64,000 bases of DNA, from NCBI RefSeq assembly GCF_001426905.1, contig NZ_LMFQ01000001.1, forward strand, positions 186,001-250,000, written 5' to 3'. A program made the translations under genes and the position numbers. The notes below the pieces were generated by a model, which was not told the origin of the DNA, made no database searches, and worked only from the letters and a program-made list of their open reading frames with translations. Positions 11,357 to 20,014 of this stretch are shown here, piece by piece. Source of the DNA: Caulobacter sp. Root1455. Lineage in GTDB: Bacteria > Pseudomonadota > Alphaproteobacteria > Caulobacterales > Caulobacteraceae. Each line of letters begins with the position of its first letter. The first letter of the stretch is position 1.

Positions 11357-12991
11357 TTACTTCTCGAACACCACCTTGCCGTCGACGATGGTCAGCACCG
11401 CGTCGACCTTCAGGATCTCCGGCGGGGCCACCGTCATCAGGTCCTTGCTGAACACCGTGACGTCGGCCTTCTTGCCGGCTTCCAGCGTGCCGCGGTCCTT
11501 CTCGGCGAAGGCGGCATAGGCGGGGCCCCAGGTCAGCATCCGCAGGGCCTGGTCGCGGGTGACCGCCTCGTCCAGATGCCAGTCGGCATTGGCGAAGCCG
11601 GTCAGGCTGTGGCGATAGACGGCGGCGTAGAACTCGATGCGCGGGTCGCCGACCTCGACCGGGGCGTCCGAGCCAGCGGCGATCACCGCGCCGGTGTCCA
11701 GGAAGTCCTTCCAGCGATAGCCCTCGTGCAGCCGGCTCTCGCCCAGGCGGGCGGAGGCGAAATAGAGGTCGCCGATCGCGTGGCTGGGCTGCATCGAGGC
11801 GATCACTCCCAGCTTGGCGAAGCGCGGCACGTCGGTGTCGGCGACGATCTGCGCGTGCTCGATGCGCCAGCGGGCGGCGGTGTCGCCGGCCAGGCTCTGC
11901 TCGAACCAGTCCAGGGTCATGCGGTTGCCGCGGTCGCCGATGGCGTGCATGGCCACTTGGGCGTTGACGGCCTTGGCCTGCTTCATCAGCGCCAAGCCCT
12001 TGTCGCGCGGGGTCAGCTGCAGGCCCAGCCCCTCGGCGTCGCTGTAGGGCTCCAGCAGCGCCGCGCCGCGCGAGCCCAGGGCGCCGTCCATGTAGAGCTT
12101 GATCCCGCGCACCCGGATCAGGCCGGTGGCGTCGGTCGACGGCCCCTTGGCCAGCACCTCGGCGGCGCCGCTGGGGTCCATGTAGTTGTCGACGCGCAGG
12201 CTGAACTTCTTCTCGGCGGCCAGCCCCTGGAGGATCGCCAGATCCGGCGCCTCGACGCTCATGTTTCCCAGGCCCGTCCAACCGCGCGAGGCGTAGAGGG
12301 CGCCGGCCTTTTCCAGGGCCTGGCGCTTGAGGCCTTCGGACGGCGGCGGGATGACGGCGGCGATCAGGCTCTGGGCGTGGTCGATCAGCATGCCGTCGGG
12401 CGCGCCGTCCGGCCCCTTGAGGATCTGGCCGCCGGCCGGGGCGGCCGTGTCCTGGGTCACGCCCGCCTTGGCCAGGGCGGCGCTGGAGGCCACCACCGCG
12501 TGGCCGTCGGCCCGCTCCAGCACCACCACCCGGCCGGGCGCGGCACGGTCGAGGTCGGCGCGGTTGGGGAAGCGCTTCTCGGGCCAGTGGGTCTCGATCC
12601 AGCCTCGGCCGAAGATCGGGCCGTCCGGATGGGCGGCGGCGTAGGCCTTCACGGCGGCGACCAGGCTCTCGACCGAGTCGGTCTGGTCCAGGTTCAGGGT
12701 CAGCTCGCGCAGGCCGATGCCGGTCAGGTGGGCATGGGCGTCGACGAAGCCCGGGAAGGCCGCCGCCCCCTTCAGGTCGATGTCGCGGGCGTCCTTGGCG
12801 GCCTTGGCTTGGGCGGCGGAAAGGTCGCCGACGAAGGCGATGCGGTCGTCGCGGATCAGCACGGCCTGGGCGGTCGGCGCGGCGGCGACGCCGGTGTGGA
12901 TCGGGCCGCCGTGGATCAGGATGTCGCCGGCGAAGGCTGGGACCAGGCTGGCGGAAGCCATCAGGGCGGCGAGGGTGAGGATGCGGCGCAC
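11357..12991 (-). CDS. Exported amidohydrolase (YtcJ-like)
   Basis: A 544-residue metal-dependent hydrolase of the amidohydrolase-3 group. A signal peptide ends near PAFAGD (about 22). Metal-site motifs are visible: VDAHAHL (HxH, near residue 85), a MHAIGD histidine, RIEHAQIV, and GSDAPVE. The C-terminal segment (GTLEAGKKADVTVFSKD) is the usual composite beta-sandwich return. Family members hydrolyse C-N bonds of cyclic amides or N-substituted formamides. The actual substrate is unknown; export suggests a periplasmic role. Confidence 0.9.
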   Translation of the reverse strand: MRRILTLAALMASASLVPAFAGDILIHGGPIHTGVAAAPTAQAVLIRDDRIAFVGDLSAAQAKAAKDARDIDLKGAAAFPGFVDAHAHLTGIGLRELTLNLDQTDSVESLVAAVKAYAAAHPDGPIFGRGWIETHWPEKRFPNRADLDRAAPGRVVVLERADGHAVVASSAALAKAGVTQDTAAPAGGQILKGPDGAPDGMLIDHAQSLIAAVIPPPSEGLKRQALEKAGALYASRGWTGLGNMSVEAPDLAILQGLAAEKKFSLRVDNYMDPSGAAEVLAKGPSTDATGLIRVRGIKLYMDGALGSRGAALLEPYSDAEGLGLQLTPRDKGLALMKQAKAVNAQVAMHAIGDRGNRMTLDWFEQSLAGDTAARWRIEHAQIVADTDVPRFAKLGVIASMQPSHAIGDLYFASARLGESRLHEGYRWKDFLDTGAVIAAGSDAPVEVGDPRIEFYAAVYRHSLTGFANADWHLDEAVTRDQALRMLTWGPAYAAFAEKDRGTLEAGKKADVTVFSKDLMTVAPPEILKVDAVLTIVDGKVVFEK

Positions 12992-13087
12992 GAAGATCTC
13001 CCGACAGCAAGAAACGGAAATCTAGGTCAGGAACGGCGGCGTTGGAAACAACCCTTGCCGCTGGCCACGATCCGTTCGTCGAAATGC

Positions 13088-13194
13088 CGTCATCCCGGAC
13101 AAGGCCCGTAGGGCCGCCGATCCGGGATGGCCGGAAGCGCGGCGCTCAGGCGTCGGTCCCGGATCTTCGCGCCGCGCGCTGCGTCCGGGATGAC
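13088..13194. repeat. Intergenic inverted repeat, GTCATCCCGG family
   Basis: GTCATCCCGGAC at 13088-13099 pairs perfectly with GTCCGGGATGAC at 13183-13194, and further complementary stretches lie between them. Related copies lie at 30203-30315, 39191-39325 and, as one arm only, near 46741. Confidence 0.8.
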
Positions 13195-13247
13195 AAACGC
13201 GGGTGAACGCCCCTCGAAACCCGACGCCCCGCTGCTATATTCAGGTG

Positions 13248-13823
13248 ATGACCCAAGGCTTCGCGCTCTTCGAAACGCCGATCGGAATGTGCGGCCTGGC
13301 CTGGGGCGAGCACGGGCTGGTCGGGGCCCAGCTGCCCGAGGCCGCGCCGGGCGCCGCCTGGGCCCGCCTGCGTCGCCGCTATCCGGACGCGGTCGAGGCC
13401 TCCCCGCCGCCGCCAGCGGTCCAGCGCACGATCGAGCGGATCAACGCCCTGCTGGCCGGCGGCCGCGACGACCTGACCGACGTCGAGCTGGATTTCAGCG
13501 TCGTCGCCCCGTTCAACCGCCGGGTCTACGAGATCGCCCGCGCCATCCCGCCCGGCGAGACCTCGACCTACGGCCAGATCGCCAAGGCCATGAACGAGCC
13601 CGGCGCGGCCCGGGCCATCGGCAAGGCGCTGGGCGAGAACCCCTGGCCGATCATCGTCCCCTGCCACCGCGTGCTGGCGGCCGACGGCAAGAGCGGCGGC
13701 TTCTCGGCCCCGGGCGGGGTCGAGACCAAGGCCCGCATGCTGACCCTCGAACGGGCCAAGACCAGCGACGTCCCGACCCTGTTCGACCTGGAGTTCTCGG
13801 TGGCGCCGCAGCGGGCGCGGTGA
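13248..13823 (+). CDS. ogt: Methylated-DNA--protein-cysteine methyltransferase (Ogt type)
   Basis: A 191-residue O6-alkylguanine-DNA alkyltransferase. The acceptor motif IVPCHRV is intact with the reactive Cys at about residue 139, followed by GGFSAPGGVETK. The preceding helix-turn-helix segment (PPGETSTYGQIAKAMNEPGAARAIG) contacts DNA. There is no Ada AraC domain, so it is a stand-alone suicide repair enzyme. I chose MTQGFALF over a 15-codon extension because family members start there. An NTF2-like gene follows 43 bases later. Confidence 0.93.
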   Translation: MTQGFALFETPIGMCGLAWGEHGLVGAQLPEAAPGAAWARLRRRYPDAVEASPPPPAVQRTIERINALLAGGRDDLTDVELDFSVVAPFNRRVYEIARAIPPGETSTYGQIAKAMNEPGAARAIGKALGENPWPIIVPCHRVLAADGKSGGFSAPGGVETKARMLTLERAKTSDVPTLFDLEFSVAPQRAR

Positions 13824-13866
13824 GCCTCGATCGGCCCCCTTCCCGCCCCCCGTCCGGAGAGCCGCC

Positions 13867-14277
13867 ATGAGCGTGACCGACGACAATAGACAACTGATGC
13901 AGGACATCTTCGACGGCCTGGCGCGCGGCGACGCCCGTCCCTTCCTCGACAGCCTGGACGAAACCACCGTCTGGCGATTGACCGGGACCAACGCCTGGAG
14001 CGGCGTCTACACCGGCAAGACCGCCATCCGCCGCGACCTGCTGACGCCGCTGTTCGCCCAGTTCGCCGACCAATACGTCAATGTCGCCGACGCCATCATC
14101 GCCGAGGGCGACACGGTGGTGGTCGAGTGCCGGGGCAAGGTCACCACCAAGACCGGCAAGCGCTACGACAACCGCTATTGCTGGGTGTGCCGGCTGGCCG
14201 ACGGCAAGATCGTCTCGCTGACCGAATACATGGACACGGAACTGGTCGCGACGGCGCTGGAGCCGCCGGTCAGGTGA
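13867..14277 (+). CDS. SnoaL-like NTF2-fold protein
   Basis: A 136-residue protein with GGAGAGCCGCC before the ATG. The layout (MQDIFDGLARGDARPFLDSLDETTVWRLTG, IIAEGDTVVVECRGK, YCWVCRLADGKIVSLTEYMDTELV) matches SnoaL/ketosteroid-isomerase-like proteins, with the typical C-terminal EYMDTELV strand. It is cytoplasmic. It lies just downstream of ogt, and a shared transcript is possible but not shown. Confidence 0.85.
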   Translation: MSVTDDNRQLMQDIFDGLARGDARPFLDSLDETTVWRLTGTNAWSGVYTGKTAIRRDLLTPLFAQFADQYVNVADAIIAEGDTVVVECRGKVTTKTGKRYDNRYCWVCRLADGKIVSLTEYMDTELVATALEPPVR

Positions 14278-14548
14278 GGGGGCGAGGGGCGGGAAGCTTG
14301 ACCGGTTAACGTCGATCGACCGCCAGTCGAACACGAGCGAAACGAATCATGACCGAATCAGCGACTTCGCCCGATTCAGTGTTTGTTCCCTACTAGCTAT
14401 TGTAGCTTAATTCGGATTAACCACAACCGACATGGCGACGCTGTTCCTGGATCCACGCCTGCGGTCGACGGTCGGGACGCACAGACGGATAAAAGGAAAT
14501 GGCTCCGAGACCGGTCGATCAGCCCGAAGCGTCGAACGCCGTCGGGCG

Positions 14549-15016
14549 CTAACCCGCCGGGCAGGTGGCGGCGACGCGCTTGGCGCTCAGGGTGGCGGCC
14601 ATGGGCAGGCCGTTGACCGTCCTGCCGTTGACCGCGATCTTGAAGCTCTCGGGCGTATAGGAGCCCTTGGCGGTGACCGGGGCCACGCGGCCCTTCTTGT
14701 CGGTCCAGGTGCCCTTCAGCGCGATCTGGCCGTCACGCACCACGCGGGTCTTGTAGTCGCAGGTGTAGCGCTTGAGGCAGATGCCGCGGTTGAAGTTCTC
14801 GACGTCCTTCGGGGTCAGGCAGTGCAGGTCGCTGTCGATGGGAATCGGTCCGACCCGCGTGTTGTATTCCCACTGGCCGGTCAGGATGGTGGTCACGGCC
14901 TTGGCGTCGGCGTCCTGGGGTCCGGCCAGGGCGAGCGCGGCGCTGGCGGCCAGCAGGCCGCAGGCGGTGACGACCGAGGCCAGGACGGGGGCGGCGACGG
15001 AGGCGGACAGACGCAT
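14549..15016 (-). CDS. Exported DUF3617-like protein
   Basis: A 155-residue protein with an N-terminal signal peptide (start MRLSASVAAP; cleavage near LALAGP). The mature part has the DUF3617 pattern: a GQWEYNTRVG start, a C.TP segment (HCLTPKDVENF), paired cysteines and a C-terminal Cys (ATCPAG). A periplasmic location is likely; the function of the family is unknown. A second DUF3617-type protein is encoded at 44512-45096. The longer upstream frame crosses rpmB and is not credible. Confidence 0.75.
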   Translation of the reverse strand: MRLSASVAAPVLASVVTACGLLAASAALALAGPQDADAKAVTTILTGQWEYNTRVGPIPIDSDLHCLTPKDVENFNRGICLKRYTCDYKTRVVRDGQIALKGTWTDKKGRVAPVTAKGSYTPESFKIAVNGRTVNGLPMAATLSAKRVAATCPAG

Positions 15017-15132
15017 GGGATTCCTTCTCTTCAGGCCGTCTCTATATAGGGGACGATATAAGGCCGGCAGATGAACCGCGCCTGATGGCCATGTTTGGGC
15101 GCCCGCCATTTCGCCGAGAGGGCGCCGCGCGG

Positions 15133-15163
15133 CTTGACTCGGCAACGCCCCTTCGCCTATATC
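15133..15163 (+). promoter_or_regulatory. Candidate rpmB promoter
   Basis: CTTGACT (-35) and CTATATC (-10) with 17-18 bp between them closely match the alphaproteobacterial housekeeping consensus. They lie about 90 bases upstream of rpmB and leave a leader of roughly 80 bases. Confidence 0.65.
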
Positions 15164-15250
15164 GCCCGCTCTCGCGCGGCGGTCCGTCCATCGCGCGGCC
15201 GAATTCATGTTGCGGAGCCGCCGGCTTCGCCCAAGCCCAAGGTATCCACC

Positions 15251-15550
15251 ATGTCGCGCCGTTGCGAACTCACCGGGATCGGTCCGATGGTCGGCCACAA
15301 TGTGAGCCACTCGAACATCAAGACCAAGCGCCGCTTCCTGCCGGCCCTGTCGCCCGCGTCGCTGCAGTCGGACTCGCTGGGTCAGACCTTCAAGCTGCGC
15401 ATCAGCAACGCGGCCCTGCGCACCCTGGACTTCCGGGGCGGCCTGGACGTGTTCCTGCTGGGCGCCAAGGACGAGCAGCTGTCGCCGCGCGCCCTGAAGA
15501 TCAAGGCTCAGGTCAAGGCCAAGGCCAAGGCCGCCGCGGTCGCCGCCTAA
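15251..15550 (+). CDS. rpmB: 50S ribosomal protein L28
   Basis: A 99-residue L28. The N-terminus [11 protein letters not shown] is diagnostic, followed by [15 protein letters not shown]. The C-terminus is a Lys/Ala-rich tail ([11 protein letters not shown]), somewhat extended as in other alphaproteobacteria. It is a component of the large ribosomal subunit. It is monocistronic by context, with a good promoter upstream and a strong terminator 27 bases after the stop. A much longer in-frame upstream extension is ignored because L28 begins at this ATG. Confidence 0.97.
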   Translation: MSRRCELTGIGPMVGHNVSHSNIKTKRRFLPALSPASLQSDSLGQTFKLRISNAALRTLDFRGGLDVFLLGAKDEQLSPRALKIKAQVKAKAKAAAVAA

Positions 15551-15577
15551 GACTTTCTCGGCTCTCGCCGAACGAAA

Positions 15578-15607
15578 GGCCCGCGAGGTTCGCCTCGCGG
15601 GCCTTTT
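15578..15607 (+). terminator. rpmB intrinsic terminator
   Basis: GGCCCGCGAGG, loop TTCG, CCTCGCGGGCC, then TTTTC. An 11-bp perfect stem with a tetraloop and a U-run, 27 bases after rpmB. Confidence 0.93.
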
Positions 15608-15649
15608 CGCGTCTGGGGTTTGGCCGTCCGGCGCTCGATGCGAAGCCGA

Positions 15650-15675
15650 GGTCCGCCTTCGACCCAAGGCGGACC
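15650..15675. repeat. 10-bp hairpin in the rpmB-CPBP gap
   Basis: GGTCCGCCTT, six bases, AAGGCGGACC. It lies in a gap of about 310 bp (15551-15860) that otherwise holds only the rpmB terminator and no recognisable gene. There is no U-run. Confidence 0.6.
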
Positions 15676-15860
15676 TTCGGGGTTGAAAGGTCCAGAAGCC
15701 GAGATACGCCGGCAGCTGCCGTTGGCGCGTCGGCGGGAATTCGACCTTCAACGCCCCGGCCGCGGAATCGCGGACGCTTCGCTCGATGCGCGCGACATTG
15801 TTTGACGATAAAGATCGCGTCCCTTAATCAAACGCTGCCATCATTGAAGCAGAGGTTCCT

Positions 15861-16628
15861 TTGAGCGCCGCGCCGCTGAACCGCCGCATCGCGGCTTTCA
15901 TCGTCTTGTTTGTGCTCTACCAGGCCGCCGAGGGCGTTGGCGCTCGTCTGCTTCACAGCGCTTCGGTTCAAGCGGTAATCATGATCGGCTCATTGCTCGC
16001 GGCTTGGCCAATCGGTCGCTGGTTGGGCTATCGCGGATACGATGCCTACGCCCTCGACCTTTCGCGACATTCGCTCCGTCTCGTATTCGTGGGCCTTCTC
16101 CTGGCCGGCCTGGCGCGTCTGGCCGCGCTGTTCTGGGGTCTGGCCAGCGGCGTGTACGCCCTCGGGGCGCCGCCCTCCCCTCCACAGGGCCTGGCTTTGT
16201 TGATCCTTATGTCGGGGGCGTTCGTCTCGACCTTCGTCCCCTCCATCGCCGAGGACATCGTAACCCGAGGGTTCTGGTTGAAAGCCGCGGCCGTGCGCTG
16301 GTCAGGCCCGGCGTTTGTGCTGACGGCCAGCGCGATCTACGTGCTGAACCATATCTTTCGTCTCGCCGAAAGGCCGGTCGAATGGATCCGGCTGTTCTGC
16401 TTCGGGCTCGCCTATGCCTGCGCAGCCTGGCGCTGGCGCAGTCTCTGGGCGGCGGTTGGCCTGCACTGGGGCTGGAACCTGTCAAACGCGCTCCTCGACG
16501 GCTTTACCAGCGTAAACGTCATGGACGCCGCGGGCGCGCCGTGGCTCTCGGTCGGCGCGCACCTCGTTCTGACGGCCACCATGCTGCTCTGGCCGCGGCC
16601 GCCGGAACGCGCGACGCCGCATTCCTAG
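15861..16628 (+). CDS. CPBP-type intramembrane protease-like protein
   Basis: A 255-residue polytopic membrane protein with about seven or eight hydrophobic segments. The segment SIAEDIVTRGFWLK resembles the EExxxR motif of CPBP/Abi proteases but has ED in place of EE. The later GLHWGWNLSNALL matches the conserved histidine helix. Members are Rce1-like intramembrane proteases, some linked to bacteriocin self-protection. The start is TTG with AGAGG eight bases upstream, so the start is less certain. The substituted Glu leaves activity open. Confidence 0.75.
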   Translation: MSAAPLNRRIAAFIVLFVLYQAAEGVGARLLHSASVQAVIMIGSLLAAWPIGRWLGYRGYDAYALDLSRHSLRLVFVGLLLAGLARLAALFWGLASGVYALGAPPSPPQGLALLILMSGAFVSTFVPSIAEDIVTRGFWLKAAAVRWSGPAFVLTASAIYVLNHIFRLAERPVEWIRLFCFGLAYACAAWRWRSLWAAVGLHWGWNLSNALLDGFTSVNVMDAAGAPWLSVGAHLVLTATMLLWPRPPERATPHS

Positions 16629-16678
16629 CCCGCGAACTGGCTCCTCGGCGCCAGAGCAGACCTTGGGCCCGCACCCGG

Positions 16679-17040
16679 CTATCCCTGGATCGGAGGGCGG
16701 CGCCGGCGCCAGTCCGTCGCCTGCTCATAGGCAAAGGCGACGCGGCGGAGCATCGCCTCGCTCAGGCGCCGGCCCGTGAACTGAAGGCTGTACGGCAGCC
16801 CTTCGGGCGAGAAGCCGCAGGCAGGCAGATCGCCGGGACACCCGCCAGGTCCATCGGCATCGTGAACTCGGCGCCGCGCGCCTGGGCCGCGCCCCAGGCC
16901 CGATGGTGGTCGGGGAGCGGTCCCACCCGCAGGGCGTGGGTTATCGGCCAGGCGGGACTGTCGCTCGTCGGGCCCGCCAGGACGTCGATCGAGGCGAGCA
17001 GTTCGTCCAGCTGCGCCGTCAAGGCGCCCGACACAGGCAA
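16679..17040 (-). pseudogene. Amidase C-terminal remnant, frameshifted
   Basis: Two minus-strand frames together give the C-terminal part of an amidase-signature-family enzyme. The first (from about 17040) reads LLASIDVLAGPTSDSP through FTMPMDLAGVPAICLPA. The reading then must shift by one base near 16830 to continue CGFSPEGLPYSLQFTGRRLSE and end at 16679. The catalytic Lys-Ser-Ser core and the whole N-terminus are missing upstream. It is therefore a decayed fragment. A one-base sequencing error could explain the shift but not the missing N-terminus. Confidence 0.8.
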
Positions 17041-17147
17041 AACCCACAGGCCTGGCCGGGTAAACCCTGATTGCGACGGCCAGGGGCGTTGAAGATGCTT
17101 CCAGCGGCGACGCTCCGTCCAAGAGGGGGTCGACCAGGAGCAAGTTC

Positions 17148-17684
17148 ATGACCCTCAAGACCCTCGCCGTCGTCCTGTTGCTGGGCGCCGGCGCCACCCT
17201 GGCCCAGGCGCCGGCCCACGCTCAGACCGCCGCGCCCACCGCGCCGATGGCCGCGCCGGACAAGCCGCTGACCGCCGCCGATCTGGAAGGCCTGCGCGCC
17301 GAGCTGCGGTCGTCCAAGAAGCAGGTGACGGCGGCGACCCTGACCCTGACCGACGCCGAGGCCACCCGGTTCTGGCCGGTCTATGACCAGTACGCCAAGG
17401 AGCTGACCGTCATTAAGAACAATCAGTACGAGCTGATCGCCGAGTATGTGAACACCTACGGCAAGTACGACGACAAGGGCGCGGCCAATTTCATCGCCCG
17501 CTGGCTTGATCTGGACGTCAAGACCACCGCCTTGCGCGCCAAGTATGTGCCGATCGTCGGCAAGGTGCTGCCGGGGATCAAGGCGGCGACCTTCTTCCAG
17601 ATCGATCGCCGCCTCGCCCTGGCCATCGACCTGAGGATCGCCTCGTCGCTGCCGATCCTGCAGCTGCAGACCGGGGCGAAATAG
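17148..17684 (+). CDS. Exported helical protein, unknown function
   Basis: A 178-residue protein with a signal peptide (cleavage near AHAQTA, about residue 26) and CCAGGAGCAAG before the ATG. The mature protein is mostly helical, with TLTLTDAEATRFWPVYDQYAKEL, a pattern also seen in periplasmic Spy/CpxP-like helical proteins, but the family assignment is tentative. It is convergent with the small exported protein at 17793, with a shared bidirectional terminator between. Confidence 0.7.
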   Translation: MTLKTLAVVLLLGAGATLAQAPAHAQTAAPTAPMAAPDKPLTAADLEGLRAELRSSKKQVTAATLTLTDAEATRFWPVYDQYAKELTVIKNNQYELIAEYVNTYGKYDDKGAANFIARWLDLDVKTTALRAKYVPIVGKVLPGIKAATFFQIDRRLALAIDLRIASSLPILQLQTGAK

Positions 17685-17706
17685 ACCGCCCTCAGCCCTG
17701 CCCACG

Positions 17707-17740
17707 AAAAAGCCCTCCCCGTCGCCGGGGAGGGCTTTTC
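17707..17740. terminator. Bidirectional terminator
   Basis: AGCCCTCCCC, loop GTCGCC, GGGGAGGGCT, flanked by AAAAA on one side and TTTTCC on the other. It serves the convergent genes ending at 17684 and 17793. Confidence 0.9.
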
Positions 17741-17792
17741 CAACGCATCACAAAGGCGGAAAGGGCGGGCGCGCCGCCCTCTCGAACTGGCC

Positions 17793-18083
17793 TTAGCGCG
17801 AGAAGACGGCCGGGTTGGCGCTGTTGTAGGCGACCAGTTCCGGGTTGTTCAGCTTGCTGACCGCGTCGTTGACCGAGGCGCGCACGCACGAGGGATAGAT
17901 GTAGGTGGCCAGGGTTTCGCCGCGGACGTTCTGCCAGCAGACGGTCGAGGCGGCCTTGACGATCTCGGCGCGCAGTTCGGCCGGGGCCTTGCCGGCGGTC
18001 TTGATGCGGATTTCGGCGGCGCCGGCGGGAGCGGCTGCAAACAGGGCGACGGCCGAGGCGGCCAGGACGATGGAGCGGATCAT
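17793..18083 (-). CDS. Small exported UrcA-like protein (copy A)
   Basis: A 96-residue protein: a signal peptide ending near PAGAAE, then a mature domain of about 70 residues with two cysteines. It aligns with the neighbour at 18327 over the whole length (LRAEIVKAASTVC versus VHADIVSAASSIC; CVRASVNDAVSKLNNPEL versus CVREVTRDAVLKIGTPSL). This pattern resembles the UrcA family of small periplasmic proteins, whose role is unknown. The two copies and their leaders look like a tandem duplication. Confidence 0.75.
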   Translation of the reverse strand: MIRSIVLAASAVALFAAAPAGAAEIRIKTAGKAPAELRAEIVKAASTVCWQNVRGETLATYIYPSCVRASVNDAVSKLNNPELVAYNSANPAVFSR

Positions 18084-18261
18084 GGGACGGATTCCGGGAC
18101 TGCGTTGATTTTCAACCCGTCCGAAATGCGTTTCCCCCGGCGGCTGGTCCAGGATCTCGCCCGCTCTGCCGCCTTGCTCAAGCTATAACTTTCTGCGCGT
18201 CACTTATCAACGGTTATGTTGCAGTGCGGTCGCGAAACCGATTGACACGAATTGTCGCGGG

Positions 18262-18285
18262 AAAGGGCCGGAGGAAACCCGGCCC
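18262..18285 (-). terminator. Weak hairpin after UrcA-like copy B
   Basis: GGGCCGG, loop AGGAAA, CCCGGCCC on the plus strand; on the minus strand TTTC follows. It lies about 40 bases beyond the stop of the gene at 18327. The U-run is short. Confidence 0.35.
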
Positions 18286-18326
18286 CGCGCCGCCGAAGCC
18301 ACGCGGGACCAGGCCCGAAACGAGTC

Positions 18327-18626
18327 CTAGTAGCTGATCTTCTGCAGGCCGCCGGCGCGGAAGGCGTGGCGGTCATAAGCCTTCAGGCTCGGCGTGCCAA
18401 TCTTCAGGACGGCGTCGCGGGTCACTTCGCGGACGCAGTAGGCGTAGAGGTCGTTGGCGTGGCCGCCCAGGTCTTCGCGGCAGATCGACGAGGCGGCCGA
18501 GACGATGTCGGCGTGGACGGCGGCGTCGGTGCGGCCGCGGACCTTGACGACCTGCTCGCCGGCGAAGGCCGACGAGGCGGTGGTCAGGGCGAGGGCCGAA
18601 GCGGCCAGAACAAACAGAGTCTTCAT
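18327..18626 (-). CDS. Small exported UrcA-like protein (copy B)
   Basis: A 99-residue protein with a signal peptide (MKTLFVLAASALALTTASSA, cleavage near AFAGE) and two conserved cysteines in the mature domain. I started it at MKTLF rather than 11 codons upstream because the signal peptide then has normal form. It is paralogous to copy A. Its upstream bases (TTTCAACC, GATCTCGCCC) resemble those before copy A, supporting duplication of gene plus leader. The function is unknown. Confidence 0.75.
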   Translation of the reverse strand: MKTLFVLAASALALTTASSAFAGEQVVKVRGRTDAAVHADIVSAASSICREDLGGHANDLYAYCVREVTRDAVLKIGTPSLKAYDRHAFRAGGLQKISY

Positions 18627-18805
18627 GATGTTTACTTCCGAAAGGGGGTTGGGTTTCAACCACCTCCCGACGCGTTCCTCTGATGACCGTTGGGATCTCG
18701 CCCTGCTCAGTCATCGAAGGTAGCGGTAACATGACAACGTTGTCGTTTGAAGTAGAATGTTGAGTTTCAAAGGAAACTAGTTGGTTTGACTAAAACTTGA
18801 GCGCT
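18627..18805. other. Gap upstream of UrcA-like copy B
   Basis: Together with the repeat at 18806-18923 this makes a gene-free stretch of about 310 bp. It is comparatively AT-rich. A perfect 12-bp palindrome, GACAACGTTGTC, at about 18733-18744 could be an operator for the small exported gene. I cannot place a promoter with confidence. Confidence 0.4.
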
Positions 18806-18923
18806 TTCCCTCCCCTTTATGGGGAGGGTGGCGCGCGGCGAAGCCGCGTGACGGGTGGGCCTGCTGACTCATCAAACCCCACCCGACCCGCTGCGCGGGC
18901 CACCCTCCCCACAAGGGGAGGGA
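18806..18923. repeat. Intergenic inverted repeat, CCCTCCCC family
   Basis: The arms CCCTCCCCTTTATGGGGAGGGTGG and CCACCCTCCCCACAAGGGGAGGG, each palindromic, enclose GCGAAGCCGC-type and CGCTGCGCG hairpins. It is related to the direct repeats at 41060 and 42358. Confidence 0.8.
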
Positions 18924-18934
18924 CGGGGCGAAAA

Positions 18935-20014
18935 CTAGCGCCGACGCGGCTTCTTCGCCGAAGGCGGCGGCCCCGGCGGCGGAGGCGGCGGCGCGGTCCA
19001 GTCGAAGGCCATCAGCAGGGTGCGTTCCTGCGGGGCGTCGTTGTCGTCCGACAGGATATAGATCCGCGTCGCGCCCGATGGCGACTTGCTCAGCGCCACG
19101 CCCTCGAAGTTGTCACGGGTCGCCGCCCCGTCCAGGGTCAGGGTGGCGGCCAGGTACTGTTTGGCGGCCGGGGCGCGGGGATCGATCACGAACCGCACCT
19201 GGCCGCGCCAGCCGCGGATCGGGTCGTAGGCGCGGTACAGGCTGGCCACCGCCTGGCCCTCGAAGGCCGCGAAGCCGGTCAGGCCCCAGCTGAAGTCGGG
19301 CGGCGACTGCGGAGCCAGGCCCACGCACGGGATCGAGACCTTGCACAGCCACACCTCGCCCTCCTCGCCGCCCACCAGATAGGCGTCGGGTCCGGCGATC
19401 GGATAGGCGGTCAGGGCCTCCATGCCCTCGTTGTCGGGGAAGGTGGTGGCCGGCTTGTTGACCGCGCGCGGCGGGCCGTAGGTCCCGTCGGCCAGGCGCG
19501 GATACAGCCAGATGCGGTGCTCGCGCTCGAAGCTGACCAGGCGGTCGCCGTTGGCCAGGATCGCCAGCCCCTCGGCGTCGGACTTCTCCTTGCCCTGCAG
19601 GGGACGGCCGTCCAGGCCCTTCAGCGGTTGCAGCCTGCCGTCGGTCAGGCCGACCAGGCGGCCGGCCGGGTCCAGTTGCAGCCGCGCCTCGAACAGGTCG
19701 CCGTCGTCGGTGACCGAGACCACGCCGCCGTCGGGGCCGAACTTCAGGTCCGACAAACCGTGCAGGCGCTGGGTGTCGGGGCTGCTGATCGCGACCCCGC
19801 CGGCATAGACGAAGCGGCCGATAGCCCCCGCCGCCAGGCTCGCGGGCGGCGGATTGACCGCGCTGAGCGGCGCGGGGGTGGTGACCAGGCTGATCTCGGG
19901 CCCGACCTTGACTGGGGCGACGGGCAGGACGGCCGGCTGCGGCGGGGCCTTGGCGCACTGGCTCACCACCACCGTCGCCAGGCCCAGCACGAGGACGCCG
20001 CGCAGTCCGATCAC
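18935..20014 (-). CDS. Esterase-like activity of phytase family protein
   Basis: A 359-residue exported protein starting at GTG, with an N-terminal hydrophobic segment ending VVVSQCA, a marginal lipobox. The body has beta-propeller-like repeats: [77 protein letters not shown]. These EG(L/M/V)-containing blades match the phytase-like esterase family. The C-terminus is a proline run and basic tail. Its GTG overlaps the cobT stop (GTGA), so it is translationally coupled to cobT. Confidence 0.85.
   Translation of the reverse strand: MIGLRGVLVLGLATVVVSQCAKAPPQPAVLPVAPVKVGPEISLVTTPAPLSAVNPPPASLAAGAIGRFVYAGGVAISSPDTQRLHGLSDLKFGPDGGVVSVTDDGDLFEARLQLDPAGRLVGLTDGRLQPLKGLDGRPLQGKEKSDAEGLAILANGDRLVSFEREHRIWLYPRLADGTYGPPRAVNKPATTFPDNEGMEALTAYPIAGPDAYLVGGEEGEVWLCKVSIPCVGLAPQSPPDFSWGLTGFAAFEGQAVASLYRAYDPIRGWRGQVRFVIDPRAPAAKQYLAATLTLDGAATRDNFEGVALSKSPSGATRIYILSDDNDAPQERTLLMAFDWTAPPPPPPGPPPSAKKPRRR

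Noticed and set aside
14432..14548. Possible small gene in the gap before the DUF3617-like gene
   Set aside because: The frame runs on into the antisense of that gene and has no ribosome site or recognisable sequence.
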